Positions 11,256-22,622 of a DNA stretch of 64,000 bases are shown in pieces (positions within the stretch are counted from its first letter, which is position 1; each line of letters opens with the position of its first letter). This DNA is from Adiantum capillus-veneris (lineage: Eukaryota; Streptophyta; Polypodiopsida; Polypodiales; Pteridaceae): contig CM043944.1 of assembly GCA_014529385.2 (NCBI GenBank), forward strand, positions 170,337,740 through 170,401,739, in the 5' to 3' direction. The notes under the pieces are model-generated. The model was given only the letters and a program-made list of their open reading frames with translations, had not been told where the DNA came from and did no database searches. The position numbers and the translations under genes are program-made.

Positions 11256-11368
11256 GAAAAGACCCTTGCTTTTGAACATGAGAGCAAGAACAATAAAATT
11301 TTCGTTGATGCAAGGGATTGGCTATTCCCTATTGTAAGCCATATCTCCATTAAGAAGGAAATAAAGAA

Positions 11369-12612
11369 GTGCATTTTTGCTTACTTATCTTCGCACGAGA
11401 AAAAGATAAAACTAATGAGGGTTTGCTCTCTAGTTTGGAAATTAAACGTTTCCAATTTCTTGAAAAGTATAAGGATTGTTTCACGGATACTCTGCCGGAC
11501 AAGCTACGTCCGAAATGCCCGGAAGATCATTGCATTGATCTCGTACCATGTGGCTTTCCCCCAAACAACCCCCTTTACAGGGTAAGTCTTGCTCAGCAAG
11601 AGGAAATTTTTGAAGCAAGTCAACGAGCTTCTGGAAAAAGATCTAGTACGACCAAGTACTTCGTCTTATTGCTCTCTCGTCTTACTGGTGCAGAAGAAAG
11701 ACGGTACGTTTGGAATGTGCATAGACTACCGATCTTTGAACAAGATCACTATCAAGAATCCTTTCCGATTCCACAGATTGATGATATTCTTGATAAGTTG
11801 CAGGGTGCAAGCATCTTTAGTCGCATTGACTTAAAGAGCGGGTATCATCATATACGCATAGCCCTTGAGGATGTCCATAAGACTGCCTTTCACACAACCT
11901 TTGGACTTTATAAATTTTTGGTATTGCCTTTCGCCTTGACCAATGCTCCGGCCACATTCAATCAAATGATGGATTGAATTTTCAGCCCACACCAAGCTTT
12001 TACAGGAGTATTCTTTGATGACATACTCGTCTTATCGAAGAGTGAGAAAGAATATCGGAAGCACTTGGACATGGTGTTTCGAGAATTGCAAAAACATGAG
12101 TTGCATGTCAATGCAAAGAAAAGTGAGTTCTTCCTCACGGAGATATACTATCTCGGCCATATAGTCTCGCCCAACCAAGTGAGTATGGATCCCGCCAAGA
12201 TCCAGGTGGTACAAGATTGGCTAACTCCCACTACGGTACATGATGTACGTAGCTTTTTGGGATTGTGTTCCTATTATCAGAGGTTTATCCGAGGCTTTGC
12301 TCAAGTTGCAGGAACTCTCCATGGCCTAACAAGAAAGAAGATCCCTTTCAAATGGGGATTGAGACAACAAGGTGCATTTGACAGGCTTAAGTGTTTATTA
12401 AGCCATGAACCTATTTTGATAGTGCCAGACTTAAGGAAACCATTCGAGGTTCATTGTGATGCTTTACGTGATTGCATCGGTGCAGTGCTTAACCAAGAAG
12501 CCCATGCAATGGCTTATGAAAGTAGACGGCTTAAGGATGCAAAATTGCATGCCTCGATCTACGCGAGGTAACTTATAGCTGTGATTCACTCCTTATCTAC
12601 CTGGAAGCATTA
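11369..12612 (+). pseudogene. Chromovirus element 1 reverse transcriptase and RNase H, broken
   Basis: Reverse transcriptase is recognisable from the fingers ([16 protein letters not shown], about 11,694-11,741) through [15 protein letters not shown] and LPFALTNAPATFNQMMD to the catalytic FFDDILVLS (near 12,014) and YYLGHIVS. It continues to the start of RNase H (PFEVHCDALRDCIGAVL). At least one frameshift lies near 11,750 and an in-frame TGA lies at 11,975-11,977. The gene ends abruptly in RNase H near 12,612, where the sequence passes directly into the middle of an LTR. The rest of RNase H, integrase, chromodomain and the start of the 3' LTR are deleted. Confidence 0.8.
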
Positions 12613-12617
12613 CCTTC

Positions 12618-12971
12618 TTGACTGGCAGGAAATCCGAACTGGAAAAAGGAATATGCGTAAAGATGCAAGTAGAAGAATAAAGATGGGTTCTGAGAAACTT
12701 TTCTGAAAAGCAGAGTATTTTTAATTGTTTTCCGGTGCTTTCCTGCTAGAAATCTGTGTTTGCATTGCATTTGCGAGTGAGAAGTGCATCCAGGGACGCC
12801 TGGAATGTGAATGTATAGCATCAATTTTCAGCTCACTCCATTTTATTGAGTTTTGTCCAGGTTCACATGTCTTTTAAAAAGTGACCGGTCGCCCACTTAA
12901 AATATAAAGCACGGGTCAATAAAAAAAACCCAGCACTCCATACGGCCGAAAATAACCAAAATTGTCCGATG

Positions 12972-13035
<64 letters not shown>
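12618..13035 (+). mobile_element. 3' LTR of chromovirus element 1, first part
   Basis: From about 12,622 (caggaaatccgaactgg) the sequence matches the LTR interior at 20,547 onwards. It reaches the LTR's (CT)n tract at 12,973-13,035, where a LINE interrupts it. The LTR resumes at about 15,206. Confidence 0.8.
12973..13035. repeat. (CT)n tract of the LTR carrying a LINE insertion
   Basis: Perfect CT repeat, the counterpart of the tracts at 9546-9593 and 20,910-20,994 in uninterrupted LTRs. A 10-bp inverted repeat (ATGCCTCTCT at 12,969 and its complement at 13,039) flanks it. Confidence 0.95.
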
Positions 13036-13038
<3 letters not shown>

Positions 13039-15205
13039 AGAGAGGCATGGCGACTCTTTCATGAGCACTCCCCTCCCCCAATGATTAATTCACCTGATGT
13101 GTGGGGCCAATATGCGACATCGTTACATACGGTTCCTGGACAGGAACCCCTTCCAGACCAGAGCCATGCCTAGCTACGAGCACCTTCTTTACCACTGGGA
13201 TGGTACAGAGGGCCATTGACAGGATGAGGACCGAGAGGGCATATGATCACGACGGTCTAGTAGCGGAGCACTTTATACATGCTAAGGATATGTTGATGGA
13301 GGTTCTTGCAGTGTTGTATAATCGTGCCATGTGTGAGGGGTTACCTGAGACTTGGAGGTTGTCTACTATTGTGCCTATCTTCAAGGCAGGGTATCCTACA
13401 GAGCCTGGGAACTACCGCACTATTATGGTTAGACACACATTGGCATGGTTGTATGCATCCATTCTTGAGCAGCGCTTGAGTATTTGGGCAGAGGATGAGG
13501 TGGTACAGGCAAAGGATGAGGCCGGTTTCAGGAGGGGTTTCTCCACTCTTGATCATATTTTGACATCCAGAGCCATCATTGAGGAGGGCAGGTCACATGG
13601 GAGACGGATTTATTGTAGCTTTATGGATTTTCACAAAGCATTTGACATGGTACCAAGATCTCGATTGATGTGCAGACTACAGGAGATGGGGGTGCCCATA
13701 GAGTTGATTTGGGGAATTATGGCTTTGACAAATCAGTGATGGGACATGTACGCCCTCCGGAAAGGGTATTTGATTTGGTTCACTCTACTCTATTTGGTAT
13801 GTATGTTGATGAGGTGTTTGATTACATTGACAGAGAGGGTGACAGAGGGGCCCAGCTGGCAGGGACGTGGATCCCATTGTTGTTATATGCTGATGATATT
13901 GTGTTGATATTTGACTCACCAGAGGGTATGCAGTGACATTTGTATGCACTACGCAATTTTTTAGAGGATAGTGGATTGTGTGTAAACCTTGGTAAAACCA
14001 AGGTTAAGGTGTTTAACACCACATCACAGTGGATTAGGAAATCAACACCTACTTTCACATATGGTCAGGAGATTGTGGAGTATATAGATGCGTACACTTA
14101 CCTGGGGGCAGTCTTCACTGGGCCGAGATTTTCTTTGAGAAGAGCAGCAAAGACTAGATTGACTAGAGGTTATGCGGCTTTGGGAGGACTAGAGAGGATG
14201 TGTTCACAGGTTCAGTTTCAAGAACCTAGGACAAAGCTATGGCTCTTTGATACCTTGGTTGCATCTACTATGCTATATGGGGTGCAGGTTTGGGGACCTT
14301 CTGTAGGCCAGGATGGTTGGAGACGTATGGAGAGGACCTTGGTATCTATGATCTCTCGGGTGATTAGAGCCAAGGCGTCCGTACCACATGATATCATTCG
14401 AGCGGAGTTAGCTGTCTCTCCATGGAGATTGAGGCGCTTACCAGATCAGTCTCCTTTGTACACAGCCTATGGGATACTACCAAAGACAGATATGCCAGGC
14501 TGGCCCTAGAGTCCTCCAGAAGCTAGCTCTAAAGGGGGATAAATCATGCTGGTATGCACAGATGACATCATGGTTCTAGATACATGGCTTCACCATGGAC
14601 AAGCTGCCTCGTTTTCAGTACTCTCTACAGGCACCCTTGATATCTCTGACACGGGTGGAGATTACTAGAGTCATTCGTCAGGATCTGATCTAGCTGGACA
14701 CGACGAGGACATGGATAGAACCGGTACAGGAGTTGGGCACGAAGATGGCTTTCTATAGAGAGCATCTTCTCCACCTCACAGGGGATGGGTTTGTGATTTG
14801 ACCTAGCTATATGGACACACATCTTTCTCATGGCTTGCGTTGTGCCATTGGCCAAATACGCACATCCTCACATCAGCTCGAGATTGAGACCGACAGATTC
14901 AGAGGGATACCAACAGATAGCAGGATATGCTGCTTATGTCATCTAGAGCCAGAGATAGTGTTACATTACATATGTCATTGCACAATGTACTATGAGATAC
15001 GAGGCCGTTTTCATTGTCTATTCAGGGAGGGTTCTGGGCGTCTATCTAGGGTCATGAGCTATGAGGATCAGACTACACAATGTATTTTGTTTCAGTCCTT
15101 TTTGATTCCGGACATGGTATCAGATTTACTATGTTGTAGCGGCTTGGTCTCATAGGTCATTTTGGCCTTTTGAAGACGTTAATATATCATTTCATTTCAT
15201 TTCTC
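13036..15205 (+). mobile_element. CT-family LINE copy D, nested in the LTR microsatellite
   Basis: A 2.2-kb 5'-truncated LINE in the same orientation as the CT strand. It begins near a conserved pre-RT linker (VWGQYATSLHTVPGQEPLPDQ, beginning about 13,098). It ends with the hairpin AGGTCATTTTGGCCT (15,154-15,168), GAAGACGTTAATATATC and two ATTTC repeats that run into ctctctcc. LTR sequence lies on both sides and joins into a continuous LTR when the LINE is removed. The copy lacks the endonuclease, and its C-terminus is truncated before the PIP-box region. Confidence 0.85.
13180..15110 (+). pseudogene. LINE copy D ORF2: reverse transcriptase and C-terminal domain, frameshifted
   Basis: The RT domain runs from FFTTGMVQRAIDRMRTERAYD, through the fingers (LPETWRLSTIVPIFKAG, NYRTI), GFRRGFSTLDHI and the palm aspartate motif CSFMDFHKAFDMV, to YADD at 13,886-13,897. 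About 200 bp between motif A and YADD appear deleted near 13,735. The RT thumb (FQEPRTKLWLFDTLVA) follows from about 14,215. A C-terminal block (YMDTHLSHGLRCAIGQIRTS, 14,808 onwards) and a zinc motif (CCLCHLEPEIVLHYICHC) follow that. At least three frameshifts or stops are present. It is not functional. Confidence 0.8.
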
Positions 15206-15845
15206 TCTCCTCTTGCCAAAACAATTGCCCATGCTATTGGAAATGCTTCCCCTCCCTGCTATTCGTGCAGTCGCCAGGAGCCTATAAAAGCAGCCCACAC
15301 TCTCTCTCAGTCTCCTAGAAGCACCAGCGCTAGCAACAAGGAGCACCTCCGCCGGGAATCTGCAAGTGATTGAGAGAAGCGCGTACACGGAGTTCGTTTT
15401 CTCGTACTTGCAGCGAGACAGGTACTTGTTGTGAATTCGCAATATGAGTTGTTGTTTTGTGTTTGTGCTTTTGCAGATTCTCCATCATGGAGAAGGAGCC
15501 AAGAGGCATGGGCCTATGCTCAAGGATTCCAGGAGTAGAATCGGAAACGGTCTGTAGGGCTTCACGCTCTAGGAACAGACGAAAACAGAATGGAGAGCTA
15601 GTCTCTTGGGAATTTCCAGCAAGGGAAGGAATTGACCATCGAGTCTTATAATTTAGAACAGAGGGGTCACTCTAGTTCTTGTTCTTGTAAAAAGATTCTC
15701 CCTAATAAAGATTCTCTCTAAGGGGGGGAACCAACCCATCTTCTGGTCCCAAATACTGTGTCCATCTTCTCCCTCACCTCTTTTGAGTTGGAAGTTTATT
15801 TATTTTCAGCTTGTTGATTATTCATGTGTGATCCCGTTTGTGACA
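15206..15845 (+). mobile_element. 3' LTR of chromovirus element 1, second part
   Basis: The sequence resumes the LTR after the LINE (ccaaaacaattgcccatgc) with a TATA box at 15,283-15,289 and AATAAA at 15,704-15,709. It ends GTTTGTGACA at 15,845. It retains roughly 100 bp before the end that are deleted in the 5' LTR. The end is inverted-complementary to the LTR start TGTCAC seen at 19,211. Confidence 0.75.
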
Positions 15846-16727
15846 TTCTGTATGTACTATTGATAAAAAAGGTGGATTCTTTTAGAAGTCAGGGGCTAGG
15901 CCTTTTATTGAAGGGCCTTTAAAAAAAGGCTCTGTAAGCCATGCACGTGGATTTGCAGGTTGGTAGACTTGAGTGACGCCGAGTTTAAGTGTACTTTGAT
16001 TTTCACACATTTTGATTTTCAACGCAAAAAAGTGAGATACCTATACTTGATATTTGCTAGAAAATATATTTAAAAAAAGAAAACGTACTTTATTTTTATC
16101 CACGAAATAACATCTTGTACATGTATTATACGCCAAAGTTTAATAGTGCATAGAGGTGTGTAGTGAGACTATGTAAGATTGGACTCTCGATTCAAGACTA
16201 TTGCCAAGACTAAGGTCAGTGAGACTCATTCATTACATTGATATGATACCCAATATATACAAGAGAAAAATATCTCAAAGGGGCTAACATCCATCTCCAC
16301 GAAAATGCTCATCAAGTAGCCCAGTCTGTATTATGCTAATAGTCCAGTGGCTAGGTTTGCAAGCCCAATGAGTTGGCCCACTCAGGTCCACTAGTCGAGT
16401 GCGTAGAATCTAATCTTGCCACATACTAATACTTTTGTGTCTAGTGTTAGAGGTAGACCTAGTGTTAGGTAGACCCTCCAAAAGACCAGCGTTGTGGTCG
16501 GCGCTACAGGTTGCTTGTTGCAAGAACACTTACCATCTTGAGGAGTTTGCAACCAATTGTTGAACTAGGCTGAAATATAGACAAATTGCGATGAGTAGAA
16601 ATACCAATTTTGATTACTAAAGTACCTTGAGAAGGGTGGTTTGATGGTAGTGCTCAGAAAACTATGACCTTTAATGAATCTTGATTGGCAAAAATCACAA
16701 AATCTTGCTTCGGTTTCAAGCTTATCT
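15846..16727. other. No gene recognised
   Basis: AT-rich sequence between two chromovirus remnants. I see no domain-encoding frame and no clear LTR ends. A short repeat (ctagtgttaggtagacc-like) occurs twice near 16,440-16,475. Confidence 0.5.
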
Positions 16728-18908
16728 TGTTAAAATCCAAATAGCTCTTGGCACGTTCAACAAGATGATGGACCGGATTTTCTGCTCGCATCAAGAGTTT
16801 GTTGAGACATTCTTCGATGACATGATAGTCTCTTCGAAGCATGAAGAGGAGCATAGGTGTCACTTGACCATTGTGTTCGAAGAGCTATGCAGTCACACGT
16901 TACTTGTCAATCCTAAGAAAGTGAATTCTTCTTGGAAGAGATCCACTTTCTTGGCCACATAGTCTCAAAAGATGGTGTCAAAATGGATCCCGCAAAGATC
17001 GAAGCTATTAAGACATGGTCAGACTTGAAGACTGTGCACGATGTCAGAAGCTTCTTGGGATTGTGTTCCTACTATAGAAGGTTTATCAGGAATTTTGCAG
17101 AGATAGCATCACCTCTTCCCGCTTCGCAGAAGAAAGAGGTCACTTTCAGACATACCCAAAAAGACCAATGTGATATGTGTGGCAGTAGCATTGGAGCAGT
17201 GCTAATGCACGATGGACGGATAGTAGCTTATGAAAGCCGAATTTTGCAAGGGCCAGAGAGAACTATGCAAGTCTATGAGAAAGAGCTCTTGGCCGTGATT
17301 CATGCGCTTTCTAGCTGGAAGCACTACCTCTTAGGTGCTGATTTTGTTGTCGAAACAGACCATCAGACCTTGCGATACTTCTTGACACAGTCAAAGTTAT
17401 TTGAAAAGCATATGCGATGGGCAAACATTCTGTCTATGTTCTTCCACTTCGAGATTATGCATGTGGAAGGTAAGAAGAATGTTGTGGCTGATGTGTTATC
17501 AAGGAAGCCACAAATTTCAGCTGTGTCAATTTCTTATCATCATGAGCTGGATGACATGAAGGAACAGTATGCTACTGATGATGTTTTTGCAAGGATCTTT
17601 GAACAAGTGCAAGAGGAGCAACATCATGAGCACTACCTTCTCAGAGATGATTTTATGATGATGCATGGCAGACTTTGTGTCACTAGGCCATTGCGACATA
17701 AGGTCATAGTAGAAAGTCATGTCCCACCGTATGCAGGGCATCGTGGTATTGATGCGACAGTTAAAGCGGTAAAGACATTCTTCTATTGGCCTACCTTGAG
17801 GACAGATGTGAATATCTTTGTGCGAGCATGCCTAATTTGCCAAAAGGTCAAGTTTGACAGGCAAAAGGCACCAAGGTTGTTACAACCACTGCCGATTCCG
17901 GATAAGCCATGGGAAAGCATTGCTAGGGACTTTATCTTTAATCTTCCAAGAACCCCAACAGGGAATGATGGTATATGTACTATTATCTGCAGGTTCAGCA
18001 AGTAGGCCCATTTTATCCAGTTAGGAAGAAGATAAAATCTAATTAGATGGCACGCTTGTTCATGTACAATGTGTTTAAGTACCATGGTATGCCAGAATCA
18101 ATTGTCAATGATCGTGAATTTCGCATGACAAGTTTGTTTTGGAGAGGATTGTTTGAGAACATGGGCACTACGCTCAAGTTCTTGTCTTCATTTCATCCAC
18201 AAACGGATAGCAGTCAGAAGAGGTTAATTCTATTGACCTGGATTTGCTAAAATGCTATGTGTCAAATAATAAGGGCAAGTGGGAACAGTATTTGCCTATG
18301 CTTGAGTATGCGTACAACAATACGGTGCATTCGTTGACCGGCAAGGCACCTTTTGAGATTGTTGAAGTTGACAAGATCTTTGAGGCAGATCGATATGTTG
18401 AGAACATGGATGAAATGTACAAGAATATTAACGTTGCCTTGGAGAAGACTCAAGCAAAGCAGAAAAATGCTGCTGATGGTCACCGTCGTAAATTGCTATT
18501 ATCACCTGGTGATTGGGTTGTGTTAAGGTTCGAGAAGGCAAGGTTAAAGAAGATGAAGAGCAAGGAACGGTTGTTTTCTAAGCTCAACATGCATTACTAT
18601 TGGCCTTTTCAAGTGCTTGACAAGATCAACGATGTAGCTTATAGGCTGAAATTGCCTGATGCGTGGAAGATTCACAATGTGTTTCACGTGAGTCTTCTAA
18701 GACCCTTCGTGGGTGATGTGCCAGAAGATATGGCAGATGAGGATCAACCAGAAGTTGAGGAACTTGATGAGATCGTGGTACTTGAGCTTGAGCAAGTTTT
18801 GGCACATAAGGACAAAAAAGTTAAGGACAAGTTGCAAGGCGCTACTTGTTGAAGTTCAAGAATTATCCACCTATGGATACAAAGTGGATGGAAGAGCATG
18901 AACTGTAA
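16728..18908 (+). pseudogene. Chromovirus element 2 pol: RT (partial), RNase H, integrase, chromodomain
   Basis: Starts inside RT (GTFNKMMDRIF, catalytic FFDDMIVSS near 16,812). After a one-base deletion near 16,920 it continues LGHIVSKDG, RNase H (IVAYESRIL, VVETDHQTLRYFL, ending NVVADVLSRKP) and the integrase zinc domain (HRGID...CLICQ). The integrase core follows with its first aspartate in WESIARDF and its second in ESIVNDRE. Frameshifts near 18,000 and 18,215 break the core. The GPY/F-like C-terminal region leads to RPFVGDVPEDM and then a chromodomain. The chromodomain is split by a frameshift at about 18,838; its second part reads YLLKFKNYPPMDTKWMEEHEL, with aromatic residues where methyl-lysine-binding residues normally sit. 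It stops at 18,908. This places the element among the chromoviruses. Gag, protease and the RT N-terminus are missing upstream. Confidence 0.85.
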
Positions 18909-19200
18909 GAATCACCAAATGTATTGCAGCTTTACCTTGAAGCCTTCGGGTTACAGCCTACTTATGCCCGAACCCAACGTGTGCAAAGGAGGGGTAATGA
19001 TAGAGCTAGTACATCAAATGTACATATGAATTCAATGTAATAGATGGAAATGACAAAAATATAAAGGTCTCATTAAGTCATTTGTATTTATGTGTTACAA
19101 CCTTTCTTGCGGATATGTACGATTATAAAAGAGTGCTAACAACACAAGATCATCAGTGCATGTATTTATGGTATGCAATCGAGGACGTTTGCGATTTCAA

Positions 19201-19210
19201 GAGGGGGGTA
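19201..19210 (+). other. Polypurine tract of chromovirus element 2
   Basis: A purine run (aagagggggg followed by ta) lies directly before the LTR start TGTCACGAGG. It is the expected plus-strand primer. Confidence 0.65.
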
Positions 19211-20909
19211 TGTCACGAGGACGTGGCAACTGTTAACTATGTCATGAGGACGTGGCAACTGCTAACTTAGTTGGTTTCTTTCCAATGATTTTTGTTTTAT
19301 TTTTGAGACCCTCTTTTTGAAGTTGCAAATGGTCGGACATTGTATGGCCAATGTGAACGGTAGTTTCACCTGCAGATGGAAAGTTGGTCGGCACTGGAAC
19401 TCGTATAGTAAAAGGATGTCTAGGCTCAATTCAAGATCATGTAGGTCCCCCCGTCGCACTTAGCAAGTTGGTGGATACTAGGAAGTGAACTCAATAAAGG
19501 CATAATGCCAAGGTGGGTTCACTTAAGGAAAGTACCCAACAGTTGGGCCACATTGCATTTTTGGATGCGGTCCCAATGAGGATAGATGGTCAGATGACTA
19601 GTGGGAGTCCAACGGAAGCATCCCCTAAAATTTAGGAAACTGTTATTTTGGACCATAAAATCTGTTCGCGTCATTACCTCCGGAATGACAAGGTGAACAT
19701 TTTAGAACTCTACTGTAAAGTCAGTTGGGCAACCAGTCGGGAGATTTTTAAGCGGCAAGCACGAAACAGGAAATTGCATGTAAGTGTATATGTTCATGGG
19801 CGCATACAGGCCGACAAGATCAATCTGCTAGTGTGGGGGTGAGGCAACAACCTTCCCAGCAGTGAGTTTCCATGGTGAACCGTTTTGACCCTTTGATACA
19901 CTAGGTATAGCAGGAAAAGTGTGATGTGATGTGTGCTTTCTAGTGTGGGTGGCTCTCAATGTAGTATGCATGAAATCTCACTCACATACAAGTCAATACC
20001 GAGAGATTAAGACCATGAATAGCAACCAATGGAAAAGATTAAGACACAAGACAATAGTGGATAAAATAGGCTTATGAACAATAAACAATAAAGGCAACCA
20101 CAATAGACTCAATGCTATGCTGAACCCATAGAATCACAATGTATCAAGTACAAGTGGTTGGCTGGGAACACTCTTAGCTTTAGACCAAGAGCCTATAGGG
20201 ATCATAGCAGCTAAAATACATGTATTTTATTTAAGTAAAGTATCTGCGTTTAGAAAAGTTGTGTTGCTAAATAAACATTTTTTCTTATTTTTTGAGTAAT
20301 TTCTATTTTTTGAGATTAGGATATTTAATTGTGTGCACTTGAATCGTAAGGTTAGGAACTGTAGATCTATTGGAATTATTAAAAGCCATCAAGATCGGAC
20401 AACTTTGATATGTCGTATGATGGGTGACATTAAGCATCACGAAGGGGTTGTACCGTTAGTTTGGTAGGAGAGACCGGAGAAGTGATACTCCTGATGCGTC
20501 ACGTGATGGGTGACAAGAGCATCACAAAGAGAATATTCCATTGGTCTTGCAGGAAATCCGAACTGGAAAAAGGAATACATGTAAAGACGTAAGCACAAGA
20601 ATAAAGATGGGTTTTGAGAAGCGTTTTCTAAAAAGCACAAATTTTTTAAATGTTTTTCGGGCATGGTAGATGCTTTCCCACGAGGAATTTGTGTTTGCAT
20701 TGCATCTGTGCTTGAGAACTGCATCTGGGGATGCCTGGAATAATATTGTATAGCATCACCTAGTTTTGTCCAGGTTCTAATCTTTTTAAAAAAGTGATCG
20801 GCCTCCCACTTAATAGGTGGGCAGCCCACTTAAAATATAAAGCAAGGTTTGATAATAAAAAAACTAGTGCTGGCTCCATACGGCTGAAAATAACCAAGAT
20901 CGTGCTATG

Positions 20910-20995
<86 letters not shown>

Positions 20996-21559
20996 AAACA
21001 GCTGCCATCTGCCCATGCTATGGGAAGCGCTACCCCTCCCTGCTATTCTTGCAGTTTCCAGGAGCCTATAAAAGCAGCCCACGCTCTCTCTTTGTCTCCC
21101 AGAAGCACCAGCGCTAGCAGCAAGGAGCACCTCCATATGGAATCTGCAAGTGATCGAGAGAAGCTAGTACATGGAGTTCGTTTTCGCGTACTCAAAGCAA
21201 CAAGTACCTATTGTAAATTCGTGATACGAGTTGTGGTTTCGTGTTTGTGCTTTTGCAGGTACTCCATCACAGAGACAGAGCAAAGAGACCTGCTCCTATG
21301 CTCAGGGATTCCGGGAAGGTAATCGGGAACGATTGGTAGGGCTTCAAGCTCTAGGAACCGATGGAAACAGAATTGAGAGCTCGTCTCTTGGGAATTTCCC
21401 GCAAGGGAAGGAATTGACCATTGAGTCTAATGATTTAGAATGGAGGGGTCACTCCGGTTCTTGTGCTTGTAAAAAGATTCTTCCTAATAAAGATTCTCTC
21501 TAAGGGGGGGACCAGCCCATCTTATGGTCCCAAATACTGTGTCGATCTTCTCCCTCACC
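19211..21559 (+). mobile_element. Chromovirus LTR shared by elements 2 and 3
   Basis: A roughly 2.35-kb LTR starts TGTCACGAGGACGTGG just after the polypurine tract. The first 29 bp are imperfectly duplicated in tandem (19,211 and 19,240). It carries a (CT)n tract (20,910-20,994), a TATA box (21,067-21,073) and AATAAA (21,486-21,491). At 21,559 it breaks off before the expected GTTTGTGACA end, and gag sequence of another element follows without a primer-binding site. From 19,787 on it matches 8,539-10,149. It acts as the 3' LTR of element 2 and as the truncated 5' LTR of element 3. Confidence 0.75.
20910..20994. repeat. (CT)n tract in chromovirus LTR (uninterrupted)
   Basis: An 85-bp perfect CT tract, the longest of the three LTR copies. 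It provides an empty-site comparison for the LINE insertion at 13,036. Confidence 0.95.
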
Positions 21560-21589
21560 TGAAGGGCCAGGGAAAATTACTTTCTCTAC

Positions 21590-22600
21590 TTAACGTAAGC
21601 AAGGATGTCTCTATCTCTTCTCCATCATACTCTCCTGATTATACTACTACATCTACTTCTCATACAGTATCTAAATCTTCTCCAAAGAAGAAAACTCCTA
21701 CTACTTCCCTATGTATTACGAAAGAGAAGCCCAAGTTCAAGAAGGATAACGTAAGCGTCACTGCAAGATGCGGGTTTTCAAATCCGGTGGCAAGGATGTC
21801 AAGTTTGACAACTACATAGGACGGAGAGACATCTCCAAGGCACTGTCTATCATCAAAGAGTTTGAAGTTGCTTTTGCCAACGGGAACTTCACCGAACAAT
21901 CCAAGTTGTGTCATGTTGGGATGCATCTCAAGGAGACAGCAAGCAAGTGGTGGTTAGCCAAGATTCTTGAAGGTTCACAACCCGGAACGTGGGCTCGATT
22001 CAAAACTGAATTTTATGAACAATTTCTTCTGCCCAACTTCGAGAAGGACATTCGGAAGGAATGAAACTGGCTCGCCCAGAAGGAACATGAGAAAGTCGTG
22101 ACTTATGTTGACAAGTATTGGTCAGTTCTTCTGAAAATTACGCCTTTCATTAAGATTTCCGACGACGAAAAGATGCGAAATTCGAAGTAGGCCTTCAACT
22201 ACCGCTTCGGAAGAGCATGAAGGTATACCCCTACAACATCGTTTAGCAGATGATGGAGTTGGCAATCATCATCGAGGATCTACATTCCATTGGTACCCCC
22301 AGACGTATGGAACATGGCAGGTACCGTGCAAGGCAATGAGCGGTTCATGATGACCATGGCGAGCAAGGCAAAAAGCATCCCTCTGAGGACCTGGATCAAC
22401 CTAAGAAGCGAGAGGATACCGGAAAATGCCTCAAGTATCTCACACCAAATCAAGTACAAATCTTCAAAAGAGCAAGGAGGGTGCTTCTACTGTGGTGAGA
22501 AAGGACACATGAAGACCAACTGCTCTGTTTGGCAGCAATGGCAGGAACAAGCATCTTCGAAGAAGGAACAATTGAAGAAGGAACCTGCTCCACTGTGCAC
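21590..22600 (+). pseudogene. Chromovirus element 3 gag with zinc knuckle, broken
   Basis: A Ser/Thr/Lys-rich N-terminal segment (TTSTSHTVSKSSPKKK) is followed by the gag domain (DVKFDNYIGRRDISKALSII, MHLKETASKWWLAKI, TWARFKTEFYEQF; 21,768-22,064). A stop at 22,062-22,064 and frameshifts follow in WSVLLKITPFIKIS. A CCHC knuckle CFYCGEKGHMKTNC lies at about 22,480-22,521. The coding region ends where the Tat-like element begins. Protease and pol are absent. It is the best-preserved gag of this family in the window. Confidence 0.75.
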
Positions 22601-22622
22601 TGATGCATGGTTTTTAGGACCC
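22601..22622. repeat. Inverted copy of the Tat LTR start, outside the LTR end
   Basis: These 22 bases are the exact reverse complement of the other terminus of the adjacent LTR (24,108-24,129), apart from the innermost position. They lie beyond the LTR end as defined by the primer-binding-site junction at 30,315. Confidence 0.7.

Noticed and set aside
16140-16480. Possible copia-type LTR fragment
   Set aside because: The style of sequence is suggestive (polyadenylation-like and repeated tagacc blocks), but no TG...CA ends, primer site or coding domain could be found.
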